Assembly (NCBI RefSeq): GCF_038595055.1
Contig: NZ_CP152002.1
Coordinates: 1,098,501 to 1,162,500 of the forward strand
DNA from: Paenibacillus sp. FSL R7-0345
GTDB taxonomy: Bacteria; Bacillota; Bacilli; Paenibacillales; Paenibacillaceae
Length of the DNA: 64,000 nt
Direction of reading: 5' to 3'
Every line of letters starts with the position of its first letter. The stretch's first letter is position 1. Shown piece after piece: positions 43,919 through 53,004 of this stretch. The notes under the pieces were generated by a model. The model saw only the letters and a list, made by a program, of their open reading frames with translations. It ran no database searches and had not been told where the DNA came from. Both the position numbers and the translations under genes were made by a program.

Positions 43919-44581
43919 GTGGAGATTAACTGGACTGAATTTTTCGCCCCGGTCTGGCTTTCAGTCAAAATCGCTGTTATTACCAGTATTATTGTATTTA
44001 TTCTGGCTACCTGCGTGGCCAAGCTGATGGCAGGCCGGAAATTCCCGGGCTACAGTCTGCTGGAGACTGTACTGATGCTGCCGCTTGTCCTGCCACCCAC
44101 CGTAGTCGGGTTTGTGCTTCTGGTCATTCTGGGACGCAGGAGCTGGATCGGTGAGCTGTATGAACGTTTTACAGAGCAGACGATTCTCTTTACGTGGGGG
44201 TCAGCGGTTATTGCGGCTGTAGTTGTTGCTTTTCCGCTGGTCTACCGTACAGTCAAGGCCGGCTTTGAGGAAGTGGATAGGGATCTTGAGAATGCTGCGC
44301 GTGCTCAGGGAGCCAGCGAGCTGCAGGTTCTGTGGTACGTTACCCTGCCGTTAGCCAGCCGTGCATTGGCTGCCGGCTTTGTGCTGGGCTTCGCCCGCGG
44401 GCTTGGCGAGTTCGGGGCTACCATCATGGTGGCCGGAAACATTCCGGGGCGGACCCAGACTGTGCCGACTGCTATTTATGTTGCTGTTGACGGCGGCAAT
44501 ATGACGCTCGCCTGGATGTGGGTCATTTCCATCATCGTTATTTCAGCACTCATGCTGATGTTCGTTAACCGCCGTTCCTGA
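43919..44581 (+). CDS. modB: Molybdate ABC transporter permease
   Basis: A 220-residue permease with about five helices and the cytoplasmic EAA loop (ENAARAQGASELQVLWYVTL) that contacts the ATPase. GTG start 32 bases after modA, with GCGGGGTG upstream. No ModC ATPase gene follows: the next gene is on the opposite strand after a strong terminator. It must borrow an ATPase from elsewhere or form an incomplete set, as is also known for the Bacillus yvgL-yvgM pair. Confidence 0.92.
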   Translation: MEINWTEFFAPVWLSVKIAVITSIIVFILATCVAKLMAGRKFPGYSLLETVLMLPLVLPPTVVGFVLLVILGRRSWIGELYERFTEQTILFTWGSAVIAAVVVAFPLVYRTVKAGFEEVDRDLENAARAQGASELQVLWYVTLPLASRALAAGFVLGFARGLGEFGATIMVAGNIPGRTQTVPTAIYVAVDGGNMTLAWMWVISIIVISALMLMFVNRRS

Positions 44582-44604
44582 TATCCAAACAGTACGTTTA
44601 CAAA

Positions 44605-44651
44605 CAAAACTCCGGCTTTGCCTGTACGGTCAGGCAAAGCCGGAGTTTTTA
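44605..44651. terminator. Bidirectional terminator between modB and the molybdate regulator
   Basis: Perfect long arms AACTCCGGCTTTGCCTG and CAGGCAAAGCCGGAGTT around TACGGT, with As and Ts on both sides. Confidence 0.88.
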
Positions 44652-44670
44652 CGGTTTATGCATCCGGGAT

Positions 44671-45684
44671 CTAAGTTTCGTATATAATTTCGCCGGTTCC
44701 TGTAAGATCATAGCTATGAATCGAATTAAGCTCGTTCTTGAAGGCCGGGGAGCGGAGAATATCGAGCACTGCGTTAACCCAGTGTTCATTCTCCGGCTTC
44801 TTGAGCATCACCAGATCATAACGTTCCCGGATCAGCGGAATAAATTCCAGGCCGTCAATAATCTTGGCGGCCTTTTCGATGCCGATGCCCACATCGGCTT
44901 CCCCGCGGGCCACACGGCCGGCTACAGCCAGATGGCTGTTCTCTTCGGTCTCATAGCCGCTGAGTCCGGCTGTGGAGATTCCGTGCAGCCGCAGCTGCTC
45001 GTCCAGCAGCACCCGTACGCCGGAGCCGCGCTCACGGTTAATCAGCTTCAGGCCCGGCTGCTGTAAATCCTGCCAGCTGCAGATATTCCGCGGATTACCC
45101 TGCTGTACATAGAAACCGGCGCTGCGTGTCAGCATGTGTACGACGAGATAGGAGAAGCCGACCAGCAGCTTGCGGATATACGGGAGGTTATACTCTCCGG
45201 TATCCCCATCCAGCAAATGGGTGCTGACGATATCAGACTCGCCGTGATACATGGCGATCAGACTGTCCAGACTCCCGGCGTAGGAACGGAGGGGCCGGGA
45301 AGAAGGCAGATTGCGTTCCAGATGGGTGGCCAGAATATCAAGCGACATATCCTGCCCGGTAATCACAATGTTAGTTACAGCAGTCTTCGCCGTCCCGGAT
45401 GCAGACGGGGGGAGGTGAAGCGGCGGGGAAAAGGTGGCCGGCGGCAGAACAAACGGCGTGCCTGTCTGTAAAGGGACAGGGGCAGCGCTTTGCGGAGCTG
45501 CAGATGTACCGCTGCTGCGCGAATTCTGCTTATAGGCCTCCAGATCCGAGTGGTCCACCCGCATCTGCTTGCCGACGCGGTAGGAAGGCAGCTCACCTTT
45601 TTTGATCAGGTCATATACCTTTAATTTGGAAATCTTCAACAGCCGGGCGAGTTCCTCGGTTGTATAGGAAGTGTTCTCGGACAT
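44671..45684 (-). CDS. YvgK-like regulator: excisionase-type HTH plus PBP-like molybdate-binding domain
   Basis: A 337-residue protein. The N-terminal HTH (about 5-50; TTEELARLLKISKLKVYDLI) is of the excisionase/MerR type. After a Pro/Ala-rich linker a periplasmic-binding-like domain (about 105-330; AGSLDSLIAMYHGESDIVST and NRERGSGVRVLLDEQL) matches the PBP_like group fused to HTHs in molybdate regulators. The start has TAGGAGGC upstream. It is convergent with modAB and probably senses molybdate to control them. An inverted repeat AGTCTT/AAGACT (45727-45751) in its upstream region may be its own operator. Confidence 0.83.
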   Translation of the reverse strand: MSENTSYTTEELARLLKISKLKVYDLIKKGELPSYRVGKQMRVDHSDLEAYKQNSRSSGTSAAPQSAAPVPLQTGTPFVLPPATFSPPLHLPPSASGTAKTAVTNIVITGQDMSLDILATHLERNLPSSRPLRSYAGSLDSLIAMYHGESDIVSTHLLDGDTGEYNLPYIRKLLVGFSYLVVHMLTRSAGFYVQQGNPRNICSWQDLQQPGLKLINRERGSGVRVLLDEQLRLHGISTAGLSGYETEENSHLAVAGRVARGEADVGIGIEKAAKIIDGLEFIPLIRERYDLVMLKKPENEHWVNAVLDILRSPAFKNELNSIHSYDLTGTGEIIYET

Positions 45685-45805
45685 GGGATAAAGCCTCCTA
45701 GAGGTGCACTGCGGCAGCGCTCATCAAGTCTTATATGAATAGATCAAGACTACCCTATTTTGCGGGCCTGTGCAATTAAAGAACCCACAGAAGGCGGAGC
45801 GGGCC

Positions 45806-46579
45806 CTAATAGGCGAACTGCCTGCCATCCTCCGCCTTCTCGGAGGCTGACAATCCGATAAGCTCAGAAACAGTAACAAACCGGTAGCCCTGCTTCTCCA
45901 GGGCAGGCAGAATAATCTGCAGCGCCTCACGGGTCTGGGACTGTCCATGAACATAATCATGAAAGAGCACAATATCGCCGTTATGGGCGTTCTTGATGAC
46001 TTTGTTCGAGATATTCCAGACGCCCGGGCGGTCCCAGTCGCGTGTATCCTGATGCCAGGACCACAGTACAGGCTTAAGCCCCATACGGTTCGATACATTG
46101 ACGAGCGTTTCATCATACATCCCGCCCGGCGGCCGGAACAGGCTGCTGTGCCGGCCGGTAACCTTTACGATCTCGTCCTCCGTCTGCTTCAGCTCCTTCA
46201 TGGCCTGTTCTACCGAGATGGGCCGTTTAAAATACACATGATTATACGTGTGATTGGCCAGCTCATGGCCTTCGGAAATAACCCGGCCGGCAATTTCGGG
46301 ATAGGCGGCGATTTTTTTGCCGATGGCGAAAAAGGTGCACTTCGCGTTATATTCCTCAAGCACATCGAGAATTTTGGCAGTGTCAGTCGGGTCGGGACCA
46401 TCATCGAAGGTTAGGGCGATCACTTTCTGCCGGACCGGCACTTCCCAGATCATATCGCCTTTTTGCTCATGATACTGGCGGTCTTTGATATCGGAACGGG
46501 CAAAAGCATGGCTTGACCAGCTGGCCAGCAGCATCGACAAAGTAAGTAGTGCGGCAGACATTCGGCGGAATCTTCTCAT
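45806..46579 (-). CDS. Polysaccharide deacetylase (NodB domain)
   Basis: A 257-residue exported enzyme. A signal peptide (about 1-28, ending SHAFA) precedes the NodB domain with motif 1 TFDDGPDPT, motif 2 HELANHTYNH, motif 3 FRPPGGMYDE and the later DIVLFHDYVHG. Metal-dependent de-N-acetylation of peptidoglycan or EPS amino sugars is the family reaction; full set of catalytic motifs present. The start ATG has GGAGTG at a rather long distance (12 bases), so a start seven codons later is possible. It ends 122 bases before the YvgK-like gene on the same strand. Confidence 0.9.
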   Translation of the reverse strand: MRRFRRMSAALLTLSMLLASWSSHAFARSDIKDRQYHEQKGDMIWEVPVRQKVIALTFDDGPDPTDTAKILDVLEEYNAKCTFFAIGKKIAAYPEIAGRVISEGHELANHTYNHVYFKRPISVEQAMKELKQTEDEIVKVTGRHSSLFRPPGGMYDETLVNVSNRMGLKPVLWSWHQDTRDWDRPGVWNISNKVIKNAHNGDIVLFHDYVHGQSQTREALQIILPALEKQGYRFVTVSELIGLSASEKAEDGRQFAY

Positions 46580-46769
46580 GGGTTGTCAGTTTCACTCCAT
46601 ACCGGACCCGTGAACTCAAACGGGCGTTTTGACCTTAGAATGCTCCATCCCGGTGCTGAAATATTCACAGCTGGCGAATGCGGCGTTTTTTCTATTTTAG
46701 AGTGAAAGTTTTGCCGGAAATGACTTATAATGAGTTACTAAATACAGAACATGGATAGGGGCAGCGGAT

Positions 46770-48179
46770 ATGACACTAATTGAGAAAAGAGAGCACAGGC
46801 AATATCCGGAGATTACCCGTCTGGAAACGTCAAGAGCCGCTTATGAGCGCGATTATTCCCGCCTGATTCATTCACCGACCTTCCGCCGGCTGCAGGGCAA
46901 GTCACAGGTATTCGGCGCCGGAACCGGCGATTATTACCGGACCCGTCTGACCCACTCGCTCGAAGTAGCACAGATTGCCCGGGAAGCGGCCAAAAGCCTG
47001 CTGCGTTCCTATCCCGAGGTAGAAACCGGACAGGCGGACAACCCGGGGCTTGTCATTGATCCTGAGGTGGTGGAGTGTGCAGCGATCGCCCATGATTTTG
47101 GCCATCCGCCATTCGGTCATAAGGGTGAAGAAGTGCTGGATAACATCCTTGAGCAGCTGATAGTCAAAAAAACAGCCGAGGAAGCGCTGAAGTCAGGCGC
47201 AGGCCCGGTACAGAAGCAGACAATTGAAGGGAATATGAAACGGCAGTATGAGCATTTTGAAGGCAATGCGCATAACTTCCGGCTGATCATGTTTCTGGAG
47301 AAACGCGAGAATATCGACGGGCTGAACCTGTCGGATGCCGTGCTGCTGGGGATTAACAAGTATCCTTTTCCCGGTACGGTGCTGAAAAAGGGACTGTATC
47401 TGTCAGAATGGGATTATATTTCGGAGATCCGCAAGGACTGGGGGGTTCCGGCAGGGAAGAAGACGCTCGAAGCCCAGCTGATGGACCTGTGCGATGATAT
47501 CGCCTATTCGGCGCATGATCTGGAAGACGGAATCAAGGCGGGCAAAATCGAAGTCCATGAGCACTTCATGCACGATAGCTATATCCAACGGCTGATTGTG
47601 GAGAAGATTACGACGCTGGAGGATGCCTTCTGGAAGGGCTGGCAGCCTGAAGCCATTCATATCAAAGTGGAGGCGGTGCTGAGCGAATTTCTCCGCGTCT
47701 GGATGGACAAGATGCCGACCTGCGAAAATGACTATTCCCGCACACGCCGCGAGGTGAAGGCTTACTGGGTCAGCACGTTTGTCGCCAGCCTTGGGGTTAT
47801 TCAGGACGGGGACTGGAAGAAGGTCACGTTCATCAAGGAAGGCATCGAGGACGAGGATATGCTGCGTACGGTCAGCGTGCTCAAAAGCTTCGCCTGGGTC
47901 ACCATGATCCGCGATCTGCGCGTGCAGCGCCTGCAAAAACGCAGTGAATGGATTCTACGCCGGCTGTGGGCGGCATTCAATGATCCCGCGACCTCCAAGG
48001 CGATTATCCCGAGCGACTGGCTGCAGCGCTTTGAGAAGGACCAGCGGCAGCAGAAGCCGATCTGGACCTGGGAGCATATGGTGATTGATTACATCGCCGG
48101 AATGACGGATGCTTTTGCCGAAAAAATATACAATGAGCTGTACGGCCTGAAGGTAGGCTCCATTTACGATCTGGATTAA
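46770..48179 (+). CDS. dgt: Deoxyguanosinetriphosphate triphosphohydrolase-like protein
   Basis: A 469-residue HD-domain enzyme: HSLEVAQIAREA with the first His, AIAHDFGHPPFGHKGEEVLD with the HD pair, EGNAHNFR, and a later DDIAYSAHDLEDG. The family hydrolyses dGTP to deoxyguanosine and triphosphate. Full length. GGGGCAGCGG precedes the ATG. The upstream -10 TATAAT (46728-46733) is good but its -35 is weak. A terminator follows, so it is monocistronic. Confidence 0.9.
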   Translation: MTLIEKREHRQYPEITRLETSRAAYERDYSRLIHSPTFRRLQGKSQVFGAGTGDYYRTRLTHSLEVAQIAREAAKSLLRSYPEVETGQADNPGLVIDPEVVECAAIAHDFGHPPFGHKGEEVLDNILEQLIVKKTAEEALKSGAGPVQKQTIEGNMKRQYEHFEGNAHNFRLIMFLEKRENIDGLNLSDAVLLGINKYPFPGTVLKKGLYLSEWDYISEIRKDWGVPAGKKTLEAQLMDLCDDIAYSAHDLEDGIKAGKIEVHEHFMHDSYIQRLIVEKITTLEDAFWKGWQPEAIHIKVEAVLSEFLRVWMDKMPTCENDYSRTRREVKAYWVSTFVASLGVIQDGDWKKVTFIKEGIEDEDMLRTVSVLKSFAWVTMIRDLRVQRLQKRSEWILRRLWAAFNDPATSKAIIPSDWLQRFEKDQRQQKPIWTWEHMVIDYIAGMTDAFAEKIYNELYGLKVGSIYDLD

Positions 48180-48189
48180 CGCCGATCTA

Positions 48190-48221
48190 TAGCCCGGACT
48201 CCCTCGCGGAGCCCGGTTTTT
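48190..48221 (+). terminator. Rho-independent terminator after dgt
   Basis: CCGGACTCC and GGAGCCCGG arms with a CTCGC loop and a T-run. Confidence 0.75.
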
Positions 48222-48393
48222 ATTGGGGAAAAATAAAGCGGAACAATCCTCTTGGAATACATGACATTATCTAAAAATATCTTTAATTCCTGCCGAAATA
48301 TAGAGAGTAATGTATCGTTTTGCCCGTTTGTGAAAATGAAAGCAACCGGTTGGAATTGCGTGGAAAGTTTCTGAGATCAGAGGAGGCATATTT

Positions 48394-50169
48394 GTGGGAA
48401 AAGAGCGGAAGCGCATGGACTCCGTTTTAAAGCAGACAAAAGGTACTTTACAAAAGGTCATGGGGGCAAGAAAAAAAAGTGTCGGGGCTAAAGTGGCCTC
48501 AGGCTACGCAGCCTTAGCAGTACTGGTACTGCTGATCGGAGGGATCTCTCTCTATCAAATGTATAATATGCAGAAAAACACCGGAAATATCATCGAAAAT
48601 TCGATACCGGCGCTGAATCAGATACATGATATCAACTACTATACAGAGCATGTTATGGCGCTCAGCATGCAGCACATTCTCAATACAGACAGTGCAGAAA
48701 AGGCGAAGCTGGAAGAGCAAAGAAATCAGGTTATCCGTAAAGTCGCCGATGTGATGAAGCTGTACAGAGCGTCGCTGGCCGGTGAAGAAGGATCGGAGCA
48801 GCTGTCAGGCCTTAGTGACAAATGGGAAGAATATATGACGATCAACAATCAGGCCATTAAGCTCAGCAACGAAGGGAATGAGGAGCTGGCGCTGGAGGTC
48901 TCCAAAAAAGGAATCGAAGCCTTTAATGCCATGCAGATTGATCTGGAGGCGCTGGTAAAATACAGCCAGGAGGATGCCGAGCAGGAAGGCCGGCATTCAG
49001 AGGAAACCTTTCACACCTCGATTATTGTCAATAGCTTAATCATTGTGCTTGTCCTGGCAGGAATAGGCCTGATTAATATGGTCATCCGCAAGACCATCAT
49101 CAGACCGATCAAAACGGTAACTGCCCACCTGCAGCGGATCGCGGAAGGCGATCTGACCTCAGAGGACACTTTAATCCGGAACGAGGATGAAATCGGACGG
49201 CTGGCCAAAACGGTTAATGACACGAACCGGACGCTGCTTACAATCGTCGGACAGATCCGTAATGTTTCGGGAGTCATCGCCGAGCAGGGCGAAGAGCTGG
49301 TGCGCACGGTGTCAGGAACCAAGGAGGGGAGCAGCCAGATTGCTGTTACGATGGAGGAACTGGCCAATGCGGCCGGCAGCCAGGCGGAATCAGCGGTAGA
49401 GGCTTCCAAGGCGGTGGAAGACCTGAACAGGCTGATCAGTGACTTTGCCGGAAAAGGAAACGAGCTGATGCAGCATTCCGGTCAGGTGCGGACCCGGGGT
49501 GAGCGGGGCAGAGCGCTGATGGAAAGCTCGGTGGCGCAGATGGAACAGATCGCCGAGGTCGTATCCCAGTCAATGGATACGGTAGAGGAGCTGAACCGGA
49601 AGAACGAAGGGATCTTCCGGCTGGTCGGCTCGATCCGCAATATTTCGGAACAGACCCATCTGCTGGCGATCAACGCGGCGATTGAAGCGGCCAGAGCCGG
49701 AGACAGCGGCCGCGGCTTTGCGGTTGTGGCCCAGGAGGTGCGTAAGCTCTCGGAGGATGTACAGCAGACCGTATCCGAAATTACCGGCATCACGCAGGGG
49801 ATTCAGACGGATTCCAGAGAAATGGTTGAGCAGCTGCGGGAAGGTGTTCTGAAGACCGAGGAAGGCGGACGGCAGATTCTGGAGACCGGCAGTGCCCTGG
49901 CTGAAATCAACCAGTCAGTGGTTGTGATGGCCGGCACGATTGAAGATATGGGCGGCGATATCCAGAGAATGGCCGGCGCCAGTGAGACTATGAATGAATT
50001 CAGCCAGCACATCTCGGCACTCGCCCAGCAGTCGGCAGCAGGGGTCGAGGAGACGTCAGCCTCGGCCAATGAGCAGGTGCAGGCAACCAGTGAAGTAGCG
50101 GCCGGCATCGGCGAGCTGCGCAGCCGCCTGGTTGAACTGGAGGAATCCGTTACGCGGTTCCGGATATAA
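48394..50169 (+). CDS. Methyl-accepting chemotaxis protein
   Basis: A 591-residue chemoreceptor. A cytoplasmic N-terminus with a membrane helix (about 31-53), a four-helix-bundle extracellular sensor (about 54-205), a second helix (about 207-228), HAMP (about 229-282) and a long MCP signalling coiled coil with the conserved hairpin tip [20 protein letters not shown]. The GTG start at 48394 has AGAGGAGG upstream. It senses an external ligand and controls CheA; ligand unknown. Terminator downstream. No other chemotaxis genes in the window. Confidence 0.93.
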   Translation: MGKERKRMDSVLKQTKGTLQKVMGARKKSVGAKVASGYAALAVLVLLIGGISLYQMYNMQKNTGNIIENSIPALNQIHDINYYTEHVMALSMQHILNTDSAEKAKLEEQRNQVIRKVADVMKLYRASLAGEEGSEQLSGLSDKWEEYMTINNQAIKLSNEGNEELALEVSKKGIEAFNAMQIDLEALVKYSQEDAEQEGRHSEETFHTSIIVNSLIIVLVLAGIGLINMVIRKTIIRPIKTVTAHLQRIAEGDLTSEDTLIRNEDEIGRLAKTVNDTNRTLLTIVGQIRNVSGVIAEQGEELVRTVSGTKEGSSQIAVTMEELANAAGSQAESAVEASKAVEDLNRLISDFAGKGNELMQHSGQVRTRGERGRALMESSVAQMEQIAEVVSQSMDTVEELNRKNEGIFRLVGSIRNISEQTHLLAINAAIEAARAGDSGRGFAVVAQEVRKLSEDVQQTVSEITGITQGIQTDSREMVEQLREGVLKTEEGGRQILETGSALAEINQSVVVMAGTIEDMGGDIQRMAGASETMNEFSQHISALAQQSAAGVEETSASANEQVQATSEVAAGIGELRSRLVELEESVTRFRI

Positions 50170-50191
50170 CGATGACCAGCGGCAGATAATG

Positions 50192-50241
50192 AAAGGGGGA
50201 TTCCCGGCCAGGTAATAATGGCTGCGGGAATCCCCTTTTTT
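50192..50241 (+). terminator. Rho-independent terminator after the MCP gene
   Basis: AAAGGGGGATTCCCGGCC and GGCTGCGGGAATCCCCTTTT arms followed by Ts. Confidence 0.8.
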
Positions 50242-50299
50242 GAGGCTGTATTCAATAGGAAGCCGGCCAGCGGAAATCCGGCTGAAAGTCTAAACGGTA

Positions 50300-51259
50300 T
50301 TAATATTGGCGGCTGTAGTCCACCAGATTGCGGGAAGGCTTGCCGTCCTTAAGATAAGCTTGTACATTCTCCGTAAAGAGCCCGGTAATCCGGTCGGCAT
50401 AACGGTCTGTTGTACCGGCGCAGTGCGGAGTGATAATGACCTGCTCCATGCCCCACAGAGGATGATCCGCAGGCAGCGGCTCAGGGTCAAATACATCCAG
50501 GCCGGCTCCGGCGAGCTGTCCGCTGTTCAGCGCAGACATAAGAGCTTCCGTATCCGTGGTTGCCCCGCGTCCGATATTAATATAATAAGCTCCTTGCGGG
50601 CAGGCATTGAACAAATCTGCATTAAAGAGCCCCTGCGTCTCATCGGTAAGGGGCAGCGTGTTGACCAGAAAGTCAGCTGCTCCTGCTGCTTCCTGCAGCC
50701 GGTCAGCGGTATAGACCTTATCAAATCCGTCAACGGCTTTACCGGAACGGCTGACTCCGACTGTATTCATCCGGAAGGCCTTGGCGATACGGGCCGTTTC
50801 GCTGCCGATGGAGCCCGTACCGGCAATTACAACGGTTTTACCGGTCAGCTCGCTTTCTTTACCGTCAGAATGCCATTTACGTTCCAGCTGATTGCGCAGC
50901 GCGGTGTGCAAATTGCGGGTAAACATCAGCATGAACCCGATAATAACGGCTGTGATCGGCTCGGCATGGACCCCGCTGGCATTCGTCAGAAGGATGCCGC
51001 GCTCTTCCAGCCGCTTTAAGGGCAGCTTCTCCACGCCGGCAGACCAGGTCTGAACCCAGCGGAGCGGCGAATCCGGCTGCAGCAGCGTATCTGCTATGCC
51101 TTTGCCCCAGCCGATTACAATTTCCGCACGGGCAAGCTGATCGAGATCCGGACTTTTGGCATTTCCGAGTGTAAGGGTATAACCCGGAGCGGCAGCGAGA
51201 ATGGTCTCCTGCTGCTGTGAAGTAAGCGGCTGTAAACAAACGATGGATTTAGTGATGAT
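50300..51259 (-). CDS. D-2-hydroxyacid dehydrogenase, apparent ATC start
   Basis: A 319-residue NAD-dependent dehydrogenase. The Rossmann signature VVIAGTGSIGSETARIA, NTLPLTDETQGLFN, YINIGRGATTDTEALM, GLDVFDPEPLP and the catalytic HCAG are all present. The catalytic frame stays open 75 codons upstream of the first GTG (51034) with clearly homologous sequence (TKSIVCLQPL, IVIGWGKG, RWVQTWSAGV), so the N-terminal substrate domain is coded. No ATG, GTG or TTG occurs in that stretch. The only strong SD, GGGAGGG (51264-51270), lies 5 bases before ATC at 51259-51257, with a second ATC next to it. Either an ATC start is used or the ATG was lost or misread. Confidence 0.8.
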   Translation of the reverse strand: MITKSIVCLQPLTSQQQETILAAAPGYTLTLGNAKSPDLDQLARAEIVIGWGKGIADTLLQPDSPLRWVQTWSAGVEKLPLKRLEERGILLTNASGVHAEPITAVIIGFMLMFTRNLHTALRNQLERKWHSDGKESELTGKTVVIAGTGSIGSETARIAKAFRMNTVGVSRSGKAVDGFDKVYTADRLQEAAGAADFLVNTLPLTDETQGLFNADLFNACPQGAYYINIGRGATTDTEALMSALNSGQLAGAGLDVFDPEPLPADHPLWGMEQVIITPHCAGTTDRYADRITGLFTENVQAYLKDGKPSRNLVDYSRQY

Positions 51260-51346
51260 GGTTCCCTCCCGTTATGCAATTTTCGTAAAATGGGCTATCC
51301 TGTATACAATAAGGATAACAAATCTGCCCCGAAAGGTGAAATTCAT

Positions 51347-51952
51347 ATGGAAAACCGCTTGACTGGCCGTGATACTGAACGTCTCTTTATAGCCGTAAAG
51401 CTGCCTGAGGAGCAGGCTGAACTGCTGGGACAGGAAGCCGCAGCCTTGTCCGCCAGGCTGAAGTTCGCCAAATGGACATATCCTGATGATTATCATATTA
51501 CCCTCCAGTTTCTGGGTGACACCCCGGCTGCCGAAATTCCCGGACTGCTGGCTGCCCTTGAGGAAATTTCTGCCGGACAGAAACCCTTCAAGCTGCGTCT
51601 CGGGGACTTCGGAACCTTTGGTGCTCAGGAGTCGCCAAGGGTGCTGTGGGCAGGGATTTCAGGTGAAACAGAGCAGCTGCAGAAGCTGCAGCAAAAAATC
51701 GTTTCTGCGACTTCCCCGCTCGGGTTCAAAGAGGAAAAAAGAACCTATTCCCCTCATCTGACCATTGCCCGGAAATACCGGGATGAGCGCGCTTTCAGCG
51801 CCGGACTGCTCAGGGATTTGCGAAGCCGGAGAGATAATATAGAGAACAATTGTTCGGTAAAAGACTGGACGGTAGAGGCTTTTGTGGTGTATGCTACTAG
51901 AATGCATGCCATTCCTATGTATGAAATGATCGGAAAAATGACATTTTTCTAA
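51347..51952 (+). CDS. thpR: RNA 2',3'-cyclic phosphodiesterase (ThpR/LigT family)
   Basis: A 201-residue 2H phosphoesterase with the two His-x-Thr motifs: HITLQFLGD (first) and HLTIARKYRD (second). It opens 2',3'-cyclic phosphate ends of RNA to 2'-phosphates; the physiological role in Bacillota is unclear. The start at 51347 is chosen because GAAAGGTG lies 7 bases upstream; an ATG 19 codons earlier lacks an SD. It is divergent from the 2-hydroxyacid dehydrogenase gene, sharing an 87-base intergenic region. Confidence 0.92.
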   Translation: MENRLTGRDTERLFIAVKLPEEQAELLGQEAAALSARLKFAKWTYPDDYHITLQFLGDTPAAEIPGLLAALEEISAGQKPFKLRLGDFGTFGAQESPRVLWAGISGETEQLQKLQQKIVSATSPLGFKEEKRTYSPHLTIARKYRDERAFSAGLLRDLRSRRDNIENNCSVKDWTVEAFVVYATRMHAIPMYEMIGKMTFF

Positions 51953-52034
51953 GCTAAAATCGACAAGAAAGTTTTCAAAGCTTCCATTTTCGGTTACATA
52001 CAATAGGAATGTGCCGTAAACTAGGAGGTAAGTG

Positions 52035-52931
52035 ATGGAGATTTTTAAACAAAACCGCTGTATCGCGCTGCTGGTTGGCGTAATTCTAGTGTGTTTCTCA
52101 GCGATAAGCCTGTTTAGCCCCGGCGTGATTACAGAAGGACAGAATACACAGCAACTGGATTCAATAGGCGGAGCAGGCCATGCCGCAGCCGCAGCATTAA
52201 CAGATCAGCAGCAATCGGCTACCGCATATAGGATAAGCAGGACCGTTATAAATACCCCTGTTTTTTATACATCGGCAGCTGGTCTCAGCCATTACTGGCA
52301 GGACAAGCATAAGGCGGAATGGTTCGGTCCTGACAAGCTGAAGCTTGCGAAGGCAGCCGTAAAACAGCCCGTTCAGCCCAAAGCTACTCTGATGAAGGCC
52401 CCGCCGGCAGTGCAGACAGCACTTAAGCAGGCGGCAGCCAAGGGGAGTCAGACCGTAAACAAAGTGAGCACGGCATCTCAGCACAATCCCCCCCTTAAAT
52501 TGTTCTTCTCCCGGACAAAGCTACTAAGCCAGGAACAGCAAGCGGAAGCAACCTGGAGCTACGCCGTATCCGAAGAAGACCTGCTACTGCTGCAGAAGAT
52601 TGTAATGGCAGAAGCGGAGGGTGAACCGTACCAGGGCAAGGTGGCAGTCGCCAACGTTGTTCTGAACCGGCTACGGTCAGCCAATTATCCCGACACTATA
52701 TATGAGGTCATTTATCAGAAAAGCCAGTTCAGCCCCGTAGCAAACGGGCGTCTTAAACGTGTCACACCGAACGAGGACAGCATCAAAGCGGTCAATGCCG
52801 CTCTTTCCGGAGTGAAGGAGGTTACGGACGATACGTACTTTTTCCTGTCGCTGCAGCTGGCCCAGGATCTGACTGTTCATCATTCCCGTACCTATGCCAA
52901 GACCATCGGCAATCATACCTTTTATAAATAA
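52035..52931 (+). CDS. SleB-type cell wall hydrolase
   Basis: A 298-residue exported protein: N-terminal hydrophobic signal (about 8-30), a low-complexity basic/Ala-rich middle (about 50-165) and a C-terminal Hydrolase_2 domain (about 175-298; IVMAEAEGEPYQGKVAVANV, NRLRSANYPDTIYEVIYQ, and FSPVANGRL), the lytic domain of spore cortex enzymes SleB and CwlJ. No peptidoglycan-binding domain is seen. The ATG at 52035 follows AGGAGGTAAGTG. Likely role: cutting peptidoglycan during sporulation or germination, inferred from the family. Confidence 0.85.
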   Translation: MEIFKQNRCIALLVGVILVCFSAISLFSPGVITEGQNTQQLDSIGGAGHAAAAALTDQQQSATAYRISRTVINTPVFYTSAAGLSHYWQDKHKAEWFGPDKLKLAKAAVKQPVQPKATLMKAPPAVQTALKQAAAKGSQTVNKVSTASQHNPPLKLFFSRTKLLSQEQQAEATWSYAVSEEDLLLLQKIVMAEAEGEPYQGKVAVANVVLNRLRSANYPDTIYEVIYQKSQFSPVANGRLKRVTPNEDSIKAVNAALSGVKEVTDDTYFFLSLQLAQDLTVHHSRTYAKTIGNHTFYK

Positions 52932-52955
52932 AGGCCCCGGCAAACTGCAGACAAC

Positions 52956-52998
52956 CAAAAAACCTCCAACTCTGCATTAGCAGGATTGGAGGTTTTTT
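52956..52998. terminator. Bidirectional terminator
   Basis: AAAAAACCTCCAA and TTGGAGGTTTTTT arms between the convergent SleB-like and UgtP-like genes. Confidence 0.85.
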
Positions 52999-53004
52999 GA
53001 ATGT

